Assembly: GCF_001269925.1 (NCBI RefSeq)
Contig: NZ_LHVO01000028.1
Coordinates: forward strand, 62,001-126,000
DNA length: 64,000 bases
From: Pseudomonas sp. MIACH
Lineage (GTDB): Bacteria > Pseudomonadota > Gammaproteobacteria > Pseudomonadales > Pseudomonadaceae
Reading direction: 5' to 3'
Position 1 is the first letter of the stretch. The number at the start of each line of letters is the position of its first letter. A program made the translations under genes and the position numbers. The notes under the pieces are model-generated. The model saw only the letters and a list, made by a program, of their open reading frames with translations, was not told where the DNA came from and did not search any database. Shown piece by piece: positions 53,848-61,935 of this stretch.

Positions 53848-54813
53848 ATGACGAACAATCGCCGCGCCGTCTTCCTTGATCACCCGTCCCTGGATCTGGG
53901 CGACCTGGACCTCAGCGAGTTGCACGGCAGCTTCAGCGACTTGCAGTTGTTGACAGGCACCACGCCGCAGAATGTGGTCGAGCGCCTGCAAGGCGCGCAG
54001 GTGGCGATCAGTAACAAAATCCCACTCAACGGCGAAACCCTGGCGGCCTGCCCGGAACTCAAGTTGATCCTGGTTTCGGCCACCGGCACCAACAACATTG
54101 ACCTGGAAGCCGCCCGCGCCCATGGCATCACCGTGAGCAACTGCCAGGGCTACGGCACACCGTCGGTGGCGCAGCACACGATCATGCTGTTGCTCAACCT
54201 GGCGACGCGCTTGAAGGACTATCAACGCGATGTGAGCGCCGGCAAATGGCAAGAGGCCAAGCAGTTCTGCCTGCTGGACCACCCGATTGTAGAGCTGGAA
54301 GGCAAAACCCTCGGCCTGCTGGGCCATGGCGAATTGGGCAGTGCCGTGGCACGCCTGGCCGAAGCCTTCGGGATGCGCGTGCTACTCGGCGCGATTCCTG
54401 GGCGCCCTGCCCGTGCCGACCGCGTGCCGCTTGATGAACTGCTGACGCAGGTGGACGCACTCACCTTGCACTGCCCGCTCAATGAACACACCCGCGACTT
54501 TATCGGCGCCCGTGAACTGGCGCTGCTCAAGCCCGGCGCGTTTATCGTCAACACCGCGCGCGGTGGTTTGATCAACGAACAGGCCCTGGCCGACGCGTTG
54601 CGCGGCGGCCACCTGGGCGGCGCGGCGACCGATGTGCTGAGCGTGGAGCCACCGGTCAATGGCAACCCGCTGCTGGCCGGCGATATTCCTCGACTGATCG
54701 TCACGCCCCACAATGCCTGGGGCAGCCGTGAAGCGCGGCAGCGTATCGTCGGCCAACTGACGGAAAACGCCCGGGGCTTTTTCAGCGGCGCCCCGCTGCG
54801 CGTCGTCAGTTGA
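53848..54813 (+). CDS. D-2-hydroxyacid dehydrogenase (glycerate dehydrogenase-like)
   Basis: 321 residues from the ATG at 53848 (AAAGG 8 bp upstream; the TTG just before is in frame but poorer). NAD-binding GHGELG at 160-165, catalytic Arg238 (NTARGG), Glu267 (DVLSVEPP) and His288 (VTPHNAWG). The pattern resembles hydroxypyruvate/glycerate dehydrogenases (HprA type). Distinct from the paralogue at 5326. rsmC follows 30 bp later. Confidence 0.9.
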   Translation: MTNNRRAVFLDHPSLDLGDLDLSELHGSFSDLQLLTGTTPQNVVERLQGAQVAISNKIPLNGETLAACPELKLILVSATGTNNIDLEAARAHGITVSNCQGYGTPSVAQHTIMLLLNLATRLKDYQRDVSAGKWQEAKQFCLLDHPIVELEGKTLGLLGHGELGSAVARLAEAFGMRVLLGAIPGRPARADRVPLDELLTQVDALTLHCPLNEHTRDFIGARELALLKPGAFIVNTARGGLINEQALADALRGGHLGGAATDVLSVEPPVNGNPLLAGDIPRLIVTPHNAWGSREARQRIVGQLTENARGFFSGAPLRVVS

Positions 54814-54843
54814 TAAACTGCGCCCCTTTTCAAGGAGCAGACC

Positions 54844-55842
54844 ATGGATCCGCGCAGTGAAGTACTGCTTCGTCAGGCCGAACTTTTTCAAGGCAACCTG
54901 CTGCTGGTGGGTTTGCCCGCCGACGACCTACTGGGTCGCCTGCCCAACGCCCACGGCTGGTGCTGGCATGCCGGCGACCAGACCGCGCTCGACGCGCGCT
55001 TCCCGGAGCGCAGCCAATTCGGCGTGAACGTGCCCGAGCGTTCGTTTGATGCGGCGGTGATCTTCCTGCCCAAGTCCAAGGACCTCACCGACTACCTGCT
55101 CAACGCCGTGGCCGCGCGCCTGCCAGGCGCCGAGCTGTTCCTGGTGGGGGAGAAAAAAGGCGGTATCGAGAGCGCCGCCAAGCAGATGGCGCCCTTTGGC
55201 AAACCGCGCAAGCTCGACAACGCACGGCATTGCCAGCTGTGGCAAATCACCGTGGCCGACGCCCCGCAAGCGGTCGAGCTGGAAAGCCTGGCGCAGGTGT
55301 TCGATGTGCCGCTGGCCGAAGGGCCATTGAAGGTCGTGAGCCTACCGGGCGTATTCAGCCATGGCCGTCTGGATCGCGGCACCGCGCTGCTGCTGGAGCA
55401 CCTGGATAAACTGCCCAGCGGTCATTTACTGGACTTCGGTTGCGGCGCCGGTGTGTTGGGGGCGGCGGTAAAACGTCGCTACCCGCACAACACCGTAACG
55501 ATGCTCGATGTGGACGCCTTCGCCGCTGCCAGCAGTCGCCTGACCCTGGCCGCCAACGGGCTGGAAGCCGAGGTGCTGACCGGTGATGGCATTGACGCCG
55601 CGCCGATGGGTTTGAACGCGATTTTGAGCAACCCGCCGTTCCATGTCGGGGTGCACACCGATTATTTCGCCACCGAGAACCTGCTGCGAAAAGCGGCGAA
55701 ACACCTGGCAAAAGGTGGCGAACTTCGCCTGGTCGCCAATAGCTTCCTGAAGTACCAGCCGCTGATCGAAGAGCATCTGGGCGTATGTGCGGTCAAGGCC
55801 GAAGGCAACGGTTTTCGCATTTACCGTGCCAAACGCGGCTGA
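54844..55842 (+). CDS. rsmC: 16S rRNA (guanine(1207)-N(2))-methyltransferase
   Basis: 332 residues, two tandem methyltransferase-like domains: a degenerate N-terminal one (about 1-150) and an active C-terminal one with SAM motif [20 protein letters not shown] and catalytic NPPF ([10 protein letters not shown]). AAGGAG precedes the ATG at 7 bp. Confidence 0.94.
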   Translation: MDPRSEVLLRQAELFQGNLLLVGLPADDLLGRLPNAHGWCWHAGDQTALDARFPERSQFGVNVPERSFDAAVIFLPKSKDLTDYLLNAVAARLPGAELFLVGEKKGGIESAAKQMAPFGKPRKLDNARHCQLWQITVADAPQAVELESLAQVFDVPLAEGPLKVVSLPGVFSHGRLDRGTALLLEHLDKLPSGHLLDFGCGAGVLGAAVKRRYPHNTVTMLDVDAFAAASSRLTLAANGLEAEVLTGDGIDAAPMGLNAILSNPPFHVGVHTDYFATENLLRKAAKHLAKGGELRLVANSFLKYQPLIEEHLGVCAVKAEGNGFRIYRAKRG

Positions 55843-55899
55843 TCGCAATTTGAAAAAGAAGGCTTGCCGAATGGATTTTGCCTAGGCAGAATCCGCTCC

Positions 55900-56029
55900 G
55901 TCCTAGGGGAGTAGTCTCCCACGAGCGCCACGCTCGTCCGGCATACGTCAACATACTTGGTCAACAGGCCATGGCGTATGCGACCCAGGAGTCCGCACAG
56001 ACGGACCGGGGTTTGACAAGACCTATGAC
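55900..56029 (+). promoter_or_regulatory. yybP-ykoY manganese riboswitch aptamer
   Basis: The invariant GGGGAGTAG of the L1 loop is at 55906-55914 and the partner GACAAGACCTATG at 56014-56027. P1 is formed by GTCCTAG (55900-55906) and CTATGAC (56023-56029) with one mismatch. The element precedes a GDT1/UPF0016 gene, a known target class for this Mn2+ sensor. The downstream expression platform is described under findings. Confidence 0.9.
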
Positions 56030-56102
56030 ACGCACACCTTACCCGGGGCGGGAAGGCTGTACGTGTCATAGCCGTGTCGACCCGCCCCTGGAAACCTACC
56101 TG

Positions 56103-56687
56103 ATGCTGGATTCATTACTCGTTCCAACCGCAATCGTTGCCTTGGCCGAAATCGGCGACAAGACGCAACTGCTCGCACTCATCCTTGCCGCACGCTTTCG
56201 CAAGCCTTGGCCGATCATCGCCGGCATCGTTGCCGCGACCCTGGCCAACCATGCGGCGGCCGGTGCCGTGGGGGCCTGGTTCGGAAGTTTCTTCTCGGAT
56301 GCGGTGTTGCACTGGATTCTCGCGGCCAGCTTCTGTGCCACCGCGCTGTGGACTCTGGTGCCAGACAAACTCGACGATGACGAAGCCAGCACCACGCGCA
56401 AGTTCGGGCCGTTCCTGACCACGCTGATTGCATTCTTCCTGGCAGAAATCGGTGACAAGACCCAGATCGCCACGGTGATGCTCGCGGCGCAATACCCGGA
56501 GCTGTGGCTGGTGATTATCGGCACCACCCTGGGCATGTTGATTGCCAACGTGCCGGTGGTTCTGGCGGGGAATTTCGCGGCGGAGAAACTGCCGCTGACG
56601 TTGATTCGTCGACTGGCGGCGACGGCGTTTTTTGTCCTGGCGATCGTGGCGGTGTACAAGGCCATGCAGAGCAGTGGCTGGATCTAG
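56103..56687 (+). CDS. GDT1/UPF0016 family divalent-cation transporter (Mn exporter type)
   Basis: 194 residues from the ATG at 56103; the open frame runs back through the riboswitch and is not coding there. Six to seven membrane helices with the two family signatures EIGDKTQLLAL and EIGDKTQIATV forming the ion path. Members export Mn2+ (MneA/MntX types) or Mn/Ca in eukaryotes. Controlled by the Mn riboswitch just upstream, which supports manganese detoxification as its role. Confidence 0.93.
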   Translation: MLDSLLVPTAIVALAEIGDKTQLLALILAARFRKPWPIIAGIVAATLANHAAAGAVGAWFGSFFSDAVLHWILAASFCATALWTLVPDKLDDDEASTTRKFGPFLTTLIAFFLAEIGDKTQIATVMLAAQYPELWLVIIGTTLGMLIANVPVVLAGNFAAEKLPLTLIRRLAATAFFVLAIVAVYKAMQSSGWI

Positions 56688-56755
56688 CTGCAAGCTTCAA
56701 GCCTCAAGTTGCAGGAAGAAGCAGTGCTTTTTCTTGCAGCTTGAAGCTTGCTACT
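56688..56755. repeat. Long AGCTTGAAGCTT-type hairpin / terminator
   Basis: CAAGCTTCAAGC (56691-56702) pairs with GCTTGAAGCTTG (56739-56750), and the inner TGCAGGAAGAAGCA pairs with TGCTTTTTCTTGCA (with two G-U). The long hairpin begins right after the transporter stop and sits between convergent genes. It likely ends both transcripts; this repeat type is common between pseudomonad genes. Confidence 0.72.
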
Positions 56756-56768
56756 TGTCGTTGAAGTC

Positions 56769-57587
56769 TTAGGACTTCTTAGCCTTCTGGTAGAGCGGCA
56801 TCACCTTCGGAATCGCCGCCTGCAATGAGGCGATCCGGCTGTCAGAGGCCGGGTGAGTGCTCATGAACTCCGGTGGTGCGCCTTCGGAAGCCTTGGCCAT
56901 CTTGTTCCACAGGGTTATGGCCGCGTTCGGGTTGTAACCGGCGCGAGCCGCCAGTTCCAGGCCGATCAGGTCCGCTTCGTTTTCATTGCTGCGGCTGTTG
57001 GGCAAGGTCATGCCGTAGTTGGCCACGGTATCGGCCAGTGCCAGGCTGTCCTGGCCCAGACCGAACAACGCACCGGCACCCTGCTTGGCCATCTCGATGC
57101 CGTAAGCCTTGGACATGGCTTCGCGGCCGTGCTCACGCAAGGCGTGGGCGATTTCATGGCCCATCACCGCAGCCAGTTCATCATCGGTGAGCTTGAGGTT
57201 GTCGATCAGCGCGCTGTACACGAAGATCTTGCCGCCAGGCCCGCAGTTGGCGTTCATCTCATCGCTCTTGATCAGGTTCACTTCCCACTTCCACTGCGCC
57301 GCATCCGGGCGGAAGGTGGGCGCCTGGGCGATCAAGCGGTTGGCGATCGCCTGCACACGCTTGGCGTTGGCACTGGTCTTGTCCAGCTGGCCTTTGCTGC
57401 TGGCCTCGCCCAGGGTCTGCTGGTAGGACTGGGCGTACATCTGGTCGACTTCCTGGCTCGACAGCATGCTGAACATATATTGCTTGCGCTCAACCCCGAC
57501 GGCGCCGCCGCTGGTGGTGTTGACCGACTGACACCCGGCCAGCAACACGCCTGCTGCCAATACACTTACGACCAATGATTTCTTCAT
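56769..57587 (-). CDS. M48-family metallopeptidase lipoprotein (LoiP/YcaL-like)
   Basis: 272 residues from the ATG at 57587 (GGAG 10 bp upstream). Lipobox LLAGCQ with Cys19, then the M48 zinc site HEIAH at 144-148 followed by ENEADLIGLELAARAGYNP carrying the third ligand Glu. Periplasmic/outer-membrane protease probably involved in envelope protein quality control. Confidence 0.92.
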   Translation of the reverse strand: MKKSLVVSVLAAGVLLAGCQSVNTTSGGAVGVERKQYMFSMLSSQEVDQMYAQSYQQTLGEASSKGQLDKTSANAKRVQAIANRLIAQAPTFRPDAAQWKWEVNLIKSDEMNANCGPGGKIFVYSALIDNLKLTDDELAAVMGHEIAHALREHGREAMSKAYGIEMAKQGAGALFGLGQDSLALADTVANYGMTLPNSRSNENEADLIGLELAARAGYNPNAAITLWNKMAKASEGAPPEFMSTHPASDSRIASLQAAIPKVMPLYQKAKKS

Positions 57588-57740
57588 CAATACACTCTCC
57601 CTGAAAAGACGCCCTGAAAACATGGCGCGTATCGTAGGCGCTCATGTGTATCAACGCCAGATACACCAGACGTGTAACCGCTGATTTTCAGACACATCCC
57701 ACAAGACTCGGCAACGGTGCTTGACCAATCCATTCAAGGC

Positions 57741-58361
57741 TCAAGCCGGGGTCAGGCATTCCGGCCCATTGAGCTTGGGATCATTGACCATGTTGGCCAG
57801 CACCCGCTCGCGCAACGCGACCGGCTCACTGGCCAGCAAGCCTTGCAACACATGCAAGGGCGTCTCGGGATCGAGCCAGGCGGCCTGCCCCGCTGCGTCC
57901 AGAATCAACGGCCGGCGCTGACTCTGGGCGGCCTGGGTCACCACGGCCGTACTCAGCCACACCTGCTCCTGCACCGGGTACGCCTCCCAGATCGCTGCAA
58001 AAAACAGGGTCGAGCCCTCCCCCGGCGTCAGCCAGTACGGGCGTTTGCGCTGGGTGCCGCGCCATTCGTAGAAACCGTTGGCCGGCAGCAGGCAACGGCG
58101 TTGGCGAAACGCTTCGCGAAACATCGGTTGCTCGGCCAGGGTTTCGGCACGGGCATGGGCCGGAGTGCGTGAAAGATCCGTCAGCCAGGGCGGCGTCAGG
58201 CCCCAGCGAGCGCGGGCCAGGGTGCGCTGGCCGTCGCTCTGGCGCTGGATCAGCACCGAATCATTCGGGGAAATGTTCCACTGGGCCTGCTGGTCGGCCG
58301 GGAAGCCAGGCAAGGCAGCAAAGGTGGGGTTCCAGCGAAACAGGGCATAACGTCCACACAT
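57741..58361 (-). CDS. SRAP/HMCES-like (YedK) protein with altered active-site residues
   Basis: 206 residues. SRAP proteins cross-link through Cys2 to abasic sites in single-stranded DNA. Met1-Cys2-Gly-Arg is intact and the Glu of GFYEW (Glu99) matches YedK Glu105. But where YedK has Asn75 (INAR), this protein has His69 (AHAR), and the His160 of YedK's HDRRPLVL is replaced by a shorter AQSQRRPLIL. The C-terminal VNDPKLNGPECLTP segment aligns with the family. It may still cross-link DNA, but reversal chemistry would differ (inference from remembered alignment). Confidence 0.88.
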   Translation of the reverse strand: MCGRYALFRWNPTFAALPGFPADQQAQWNISPNDSVLIQRQSDGQRTLARARWGLTPPWLTDLSRTPAHARAETLAEQPMFREAFRQRRCLLPANGFYEWRGTQRKRPYWLTPGEGSTLFFAAIWEAYPVQEQVWLSTAVVTQAAQSQRRPLILDAAGQAAWLDPETPLHVLQGLLASEPVALRERVLANMVNDPKLNGPECLTPA

Positions 58362-58397
58362 GGGGTAACACGACTCTTGGGTAAACCGACCGACAGC

Positions 58398-58658
58398 CTA
58401 ACAGACCAATACGTCGGGGAAGCTGTCGGGTTCATCGCCGGGCAGGGGTTGCGCACCGATATAGGCGGTAATCAGCTCGCGGGCTTCAGCCGCCCGGTCG
58501 TTGTCCACTTCCAGCCCCAGCAGGCCGAAGATCGGTAACTCCCCCGTGCCGCCGAGCAAATGACGCCCCACCAGATGCGCATCAATGCCCTCGCTGGCGA
58601 GCATTTGCTGCAGCAACTCGCCTTCCATCAGGTTTTCCGGTTCGTAGATTCGCTGCAT
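58398..58658 (-). CDS. DUF2007-family small protein
   Basis: 86 residues; begins MQRIYEPENLMEGELLQQML, then EGIDAHLVGRHLLGGTGELP and GLEVDNDRAAEARELI, the DUF2007 pattern (PII-like ferredoxin-fold small domain). AGG precedes the ATG. Function unknown. 37 bp from the SRAP gene and 12 bp from the CPXCG gene, all on one strand. Confidence 0.85.
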   Translation of the reverse strand: MQRIYEPENLMEGELLQQMLASEGIDAHLVGRHLLGGTGELPIFGLLGLEVDNDRAAEARELITAYIGAQPLPGDEPDSFPDVLVC

Positions 58659-58669
58659 GGGTGTACCTG

Positions 58670-58852
58670 TTATTCGTTTTCACTGCGGGTTTCGAGCATC
58701 CACTCTTCACCATGGACCTGCAGGTTGAAAATGATCGGTCGGCAACACACCTGACAGTCCTCTATGTAGGTCTGGTCACCACCGGATAAATCCACCGAGG
58801 TCTCTACCGCTTCACCACAATAAGGACAATCGTACAGCGCAGTTTCCAGCAT
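58670..58852 (-). CDS. CPXCG-motif cysteine-rich small protein
   Basis: 60 residues with [11 protein letters not shown] and [10 protein letters not shown], a probable zinc-ribbon with two CxxC pairs. GGAG precedes the ATG. Conserved in many proteobacteria, function unknown. First gene of the short minus-strand group. Confidence 0.87.
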   Translation of the reverse strand: MLETALYDCPYCGEAVETSVDLSGGDQTYIEDCQVCCRPIIFNLQVHGEEWMLETRSENE

Positions 58853-58982
58853 CGCAGTCTCCCAGGTGACTTGTGCGTATAATCGCCGGTCTATTTACAG
58901 GGCTATTTTCCGGCCGGGCCAATTACCCGGACCGCACCCTGGTATTTCCTCTACTTACCCTAGCCGTTTCTAACAAGAGAGC

Positions 58983-60149
58983 ATGATGGGCGAATTCGAT
59001 ACCATCCGACCTTACAACGACAGCGAAGTCCCGGCAGTGCTGGCCAGGCTGTTCAGTGACAAGGCCTTTCTGGACATCCTGACCCACTTCCGCTTCCCGC
59101 GCTTTGCCGGCGCCCTGGGTTGGCTGCTCAAGCCGATGATCGCGCGCAAACTGCGCCGTGAGTTCGCCGGCGTCACCACCGTGGCCACGCTGCAGGACAA
59201 AGTCGAGTATTACGTCGACCATACCATTGACCGGGCGACCGACGGCGTGACCTACACCGGCGTGGAACAGCTCAAGTCGGGCACCGCCTATGTGTTTTTG
59301 GCCAACCATCGCGACATCGTGATGGACCCGGCCTTCGTCAACTACGCCGTGTACCACGCCGGCCTGCCGACACCGCGCATCGCCATCGGTGACAACCTGC
59401 TGCAAAAGCCGTTTGTCAGCGACCTGATGCGCCTGAACAAGAGCTTCATCGTGCACCGCTCGATCACCGGGCGAAAGGAGAAGATGGCGGCGTTCAACCT
59501 GCTGTCGGCCTACATCAACCATTCGATCCGCAACGACTGCCAGTCGATCTGGATCGCCCAGGCCGAAGGCCGCGCCAAGGACGGGGATGACCGCACCGAG
59601 TCGGCGATCCTCAAGATGTTCCATGTCAGCCGCAAGGACGAGCCGTTTGCCGAGGTGATCCAGTCACTGAACCTGACGCCGGTGTCCATCAGCTACGAGT
59701 ACGACCCGTGCGATGCCGCCAAAGCACGTGAGCTGTATATTCGCGCCACCACCGGCACCTACGTCAAGGCACCGGGCGAGGATGACGTCAGCATTGCCCT
59801 GGGCATCACTGGCTACAAAGGCCGCGTACATATCAACTTCGCAGCGCCGATTACCGAGCGCTTCGAAGACACCAAAGTACTGGCCGTGGAAATGGATCGG
59901 CAGATTCTCGGCGGCTATCGGCTGTTCCCGGTGCACTACCTGGCGTACGCCCAGTGGAGCGATGCCGACCCGCAGTTGCAGGTGCCGAAGGCGGCCGACG
60001 TGTTCCCGGCCGATGAACTGGCCAAGGCGAAGGCAGAGTGGGAGCGGCGCTTGAACGACTGCCCGGCCGAGCACCGGCCGTTCCTGGTGGTGCAATACGC
60101 GACGCCAGTGCGCAATCAGTATCGGGTCAAGGCTGGAATCCCGCTGTAA
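58983..60149 (+). CDS. PlsB/PlsC-like glycerophospholipid acyltransferase with HxxxxxD spacing
   Basis: 388 residues; ATGATG gives two near-equal starts with AAGAGAG just upstream. Acyltransferase block I reads FLANHRDIVMDPAF (His109 to Asp115: five residues between them rather than the usual four), followed by a block resembling GDNLLQKPFVSDLMRL, FIVHRS and block III IAQAEGRAKDG. Annotated in many pseudomonads as a 1-acyl-glycerol-3-phosphate acyltransferase. Probably a soluble or peripheral lipid-synthesis enzyme; exact acceptor uncertain. Confidence 0.83.
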   Translation: MMGEFDTIRPYNDSEVPAVLARLFSDKAFLDILTHFRFPRFAGALGWLLKPMIARKLRREFAGVTTVATLQDKVEYYVDHTIDRATDGVTYTGVEQLKSGTAYVFLANHRDIVMDPAFVNYAVYHAGLPTPRIAIGDNLLQKPFVSDLMRLNKSFIVHRSITGRKEKMAAFNLLSAYINHSIRNDCQSIWIAQAEGRAKDGDDRTESAILKMFHVSRKDEPFAEVIQSLNLTPVSISYEYDPCDAAKARELYIRATTGTYVKAPGEDDVSIALGITGYKGRVHINFAAPITERFEDTKVLAVEMDRQILGGYRLFPVHYLAYAQWSDADPQLQVPKAADVFPADELAKAKAEWERRLNDCPAEHRPFLVVQYATPVRNQYRVKAGIPL

Positions 60150-60165
60150 GCACCGATCAAGAAAA

Positions 60166-60193
60166 TGTGGGAGGGGCAAGCCTCCCTTCCACA
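60166..60193. repeat. Degenerate REP-like palindrome
   Basis: TGTGGGAGGGG and a CCTCCCTTCCACA partner, then GCGTTTTTTT. It resembles the GI REP 16-mer with changes and probably terminates the acyltransferase transcript; it also lies against the 3' end of the convergent small membrane gene. Confidence 0.65.
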
Positions 60194-60209
60194 TTGGCTC
60201 TGCGTTTTT

Positions 60210-60467
60210 TTAGATTCGGGTGCTGAGCCAGGAAATAGCCAGCGCCAGTCCAAGACAGGCGAACCCTACGCGGTAAGCCACACGATTCGCCCGCTCGGTG
60301 CACACATCCAGGAACAGCATGGGCTGGTCAATCGCGCGCTCTTCACTTTGCGCAGCCAGCTCAGCCATGGCGCGTTGTTCGCGCAGGCGGGTAATGAACA
60401 GCAGCGCTGCACCTGGGCAGGCCACCAACAAAGCCACAACATTGATCAACAGTGCGGGCAGCGCCAT
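60210..60467 (-). CDS. Small inner-membrane protein, unknown function
   Basis: 85 residues with two hydrophobic helices (LINVVALLVACPGAALLFIT and YRVGFACLGLALAISWL) and a charged middle. GAGG is close to the ATG. No family recognised; conserved-looking gene convergent with the acyltransferase. Confidence 0.65.
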   Translation of the reverse strand: MALPALLINVVALLVACPGAALLFITRLREQRAMAELAAQSEERAIDQPMLFLDVCTERANRVAYRVGFACLGLALAISWLSTRI

Positions 60468-60651
60468 CGCAAACCTCGGGTGAAACAGTGTCTGGGTATC
60501 GGTTCAGATACAAACCTGAACGATAGTGGCCTCCAGCGCCAAAACTTCTCCATCCCCCATGGACGGTCAATGTATCCAGTAATTTACGCCGTCACCTGAA
60601 CGTCACCTTAACAAGCCACTCTGTTGCCCTTCGTACATTCAGGAGCTTGTC

Positions 60652-60861
60652 ATGCTGCACGCGCACAACCAGGATCGGCTGTATCTGATTGCCCAGAGCG
60701 ACGAGCAAGAGGCGCTGATCGGCGGCCTGGCGTTCAACGTGCAGGACCGCCATTGGCTGGTGTATTGCGCCCTGGCCGGGCACCAGCATGCAGACTCGCC
60801 GGAGGCCGATCTGTTGACGGGGGTGAGCATGCTGGATTTCTGTATCGACACTGCCGCGTGA
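60652..60861 (+). CDS. Small soluble protein, unknown function
   Basis: 69 residues, acidic, His-rich (LHAHNQDRLYLIAQSDEQ, LAGHQHADSPEADLL) with no signal or membrane helix. AGGAG precedes the ATG by 7 bp, and a terminator follows immediately. I do not recognise it; looks like a conserved Pseudomonas short protein. Confidence 0.65.
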   Translation: MLHAHNQDRLYLIAQSDEQEALIGGLAFNVQDRHWLVYCALAGHQHADSPEADLLTGVSMLDFCIDTAA

Positions 60862-60873
60862 AACTGAAGGCAT

Positions 60874-60909
60874 AAAAAAACCGGGCTCATCGCTGAGCCC
60901 GGTTTTTTT
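60874..60909. terminator. Bidirectional intrinsic terminator
   Basis: AAAAAAACCGGGCTCA and TGAGCCCGGTTTTTTT form a near-perfect stem with a 4-nt loop, with A- and T-runs on the two sides. Ends the small gene at 60652 (plus) and the YajG gene (minus). Confidence 0.92.
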
Positions 60910-60919
60910 ATTGGAGCGA

Positions 60920-61507
60920 TTACTGCGAGCTGAGCAACGAACCGATGCTTGGATCCTTGAACAGGCGGGTCAAGGCGTCACTCAGGACATCGCTGACCAG
61001 CTTGGTGTTGGTTTCCTGGTTCGGCGACATGCCGAAGCGCTGGTTCAGCGACGCACCGTACCGGCCGCTGTAGCGACGGGTGCCAGCGGTGACGTCAGAC
61101 TTGAACGTTGCGCCGATAGCCGCTTCGGTCACATACAGGCCTTCCTTGGGCGACTGGTACTTCAGCTCAGCCAAGGTGATGGTCAACTGCGGAGCGCCTG
61201 GGGCGTTGGGGCTCGGCGTGAAGCCCAGCAGGCGCACGGCGGCTTCAGCCTGGGCTTGCAGCTTGGGCAGCACGTCCTGGCCGGTCACCGAGATGAGCGC
61301 GGTCTCCGGGTACAGGCCTCCGCGAGAGCCCAGGGTCGGCGACGGACGACCGTCCACCACACGCACCGACACCGGCTGACCGTGACCCACCGGGGCCAAC
61401 TGCGTGGTGAGCTTCGGTTGCGGGCTGAGTTGTTGCGGGCTGTTGGCGCAGCCAACCAGGGTCAAACTGGTCACAGTGATCAAACCGAACAACAGGCGTT
61501 GCAACAT
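60920..61507 (-). CDS. YajG-family outer-membrane lipoprotein
   Basis: 195 residues. Signal with lipobox TLVGCAN (Cys20). The YajG pattern is present: VSVRVVDGRPSPTLGSRGG, VTEAAIGATFKSDVTAG, and a conserved Arg/Asn-rich C-terminal region. Function unsettled; in E. coli YajG is a lipoprotein of unknown role. GGAGAG precedes the ATG. Confidence 0.88.
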   Translation of the reverse strand: MLQRLLFGLITVTSLTLVGCANSPQQLSPQPKLTTQLAPVGHGQPVSVRVVDGRPSPTLGSRGGLYPETALISVTGQDVLPKLQAQAEAAVRLLGFTPSPNAPGAPQLTITLAELKYQSPKEGLYVTEAAIGATFKSDVTAGTRRYSGRYGASLNQRFGMSPNQETNTKLVSDVLSDALTRLFKDPSIGSLLSSQ

Positions 61508-61628
61508 GCGCTTCTCTCCAGAAATCAGGTACCGACAGGCGGGCAGTATAGCGGGGCGCCCCCGCAGGGAACTAGCGTCAGTTACAACCTATGACCCGTC
61601 GCCCCGGCGGCGGTTCGTTGTCACCGAT

Positions 61629-61646
61629 ATGTAATAGCCGTTACAT
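61629..61646. promoter_or_regulatory. 18-bp inverted repeat ATGTAA-N6-TTACAT
   Basis: Perfect 6-bp arms with 6-bp spacer, between the divergent starts of the YajG gene and the 77-residue gene. Symmetry and position suggest an operator; the protein is unknown. Confidence 0.45.
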
Positions 61647-61701
61647 CGGCTCGTCATCCCCGACAGGCATGCTTGGCCCCAATCTCAGGAGATCTATCGC
61701 C

Positions 61702-61935
61702 ATGCGTTTTCTCTGGTCGCTGTTTATGCGCAAGCCCGCCCTTCGCCAGTTTGCCCTGCTCGATGCGCAAGGCCGTTGCCAGGCCTTCAAAGAGTGCTGC
61801 CAGCCTCCCAGCGGCGAAGGCTGGGTGGAAATCGAAGAAATTCGCCTGAGCTGGATGCATCATCCATTGCCGGCCCGCGCCCGTGTAAGCCCACGCCCTG
61901 TGCGGTCGTCCCGCCACCAGCCGTTGGCCGCCTGA
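61702..61935 (+). CDS. Small basic protein, unknown function
   Basis: 77 residues from the ATG at 61702, preceded by AGGAGA at 9 bp; the longer upstream frame lacks a ribosome site. Two cysteines in FKECCQPP, a HH pair in SWMHHPLP and an Arg-rich tail (ARARVSPRPVRSSRHQ). Resembles short conserved pseudomonad proteins; no function recognised. Confidence 0.62.
   Translation: MRFLWSLFMRKPALRQFALLDAQGRCQAFKECCQPPSGEGWVEIEEIRLSWMHHPLPARARVSPRPVRSSRHQPLAA

Noticed and set aside
55878-56102. N-terminal extension of the GDT1 transporter
   Set aside because: This stretch is the riboswitch; the family start fits the ATG at 56103.
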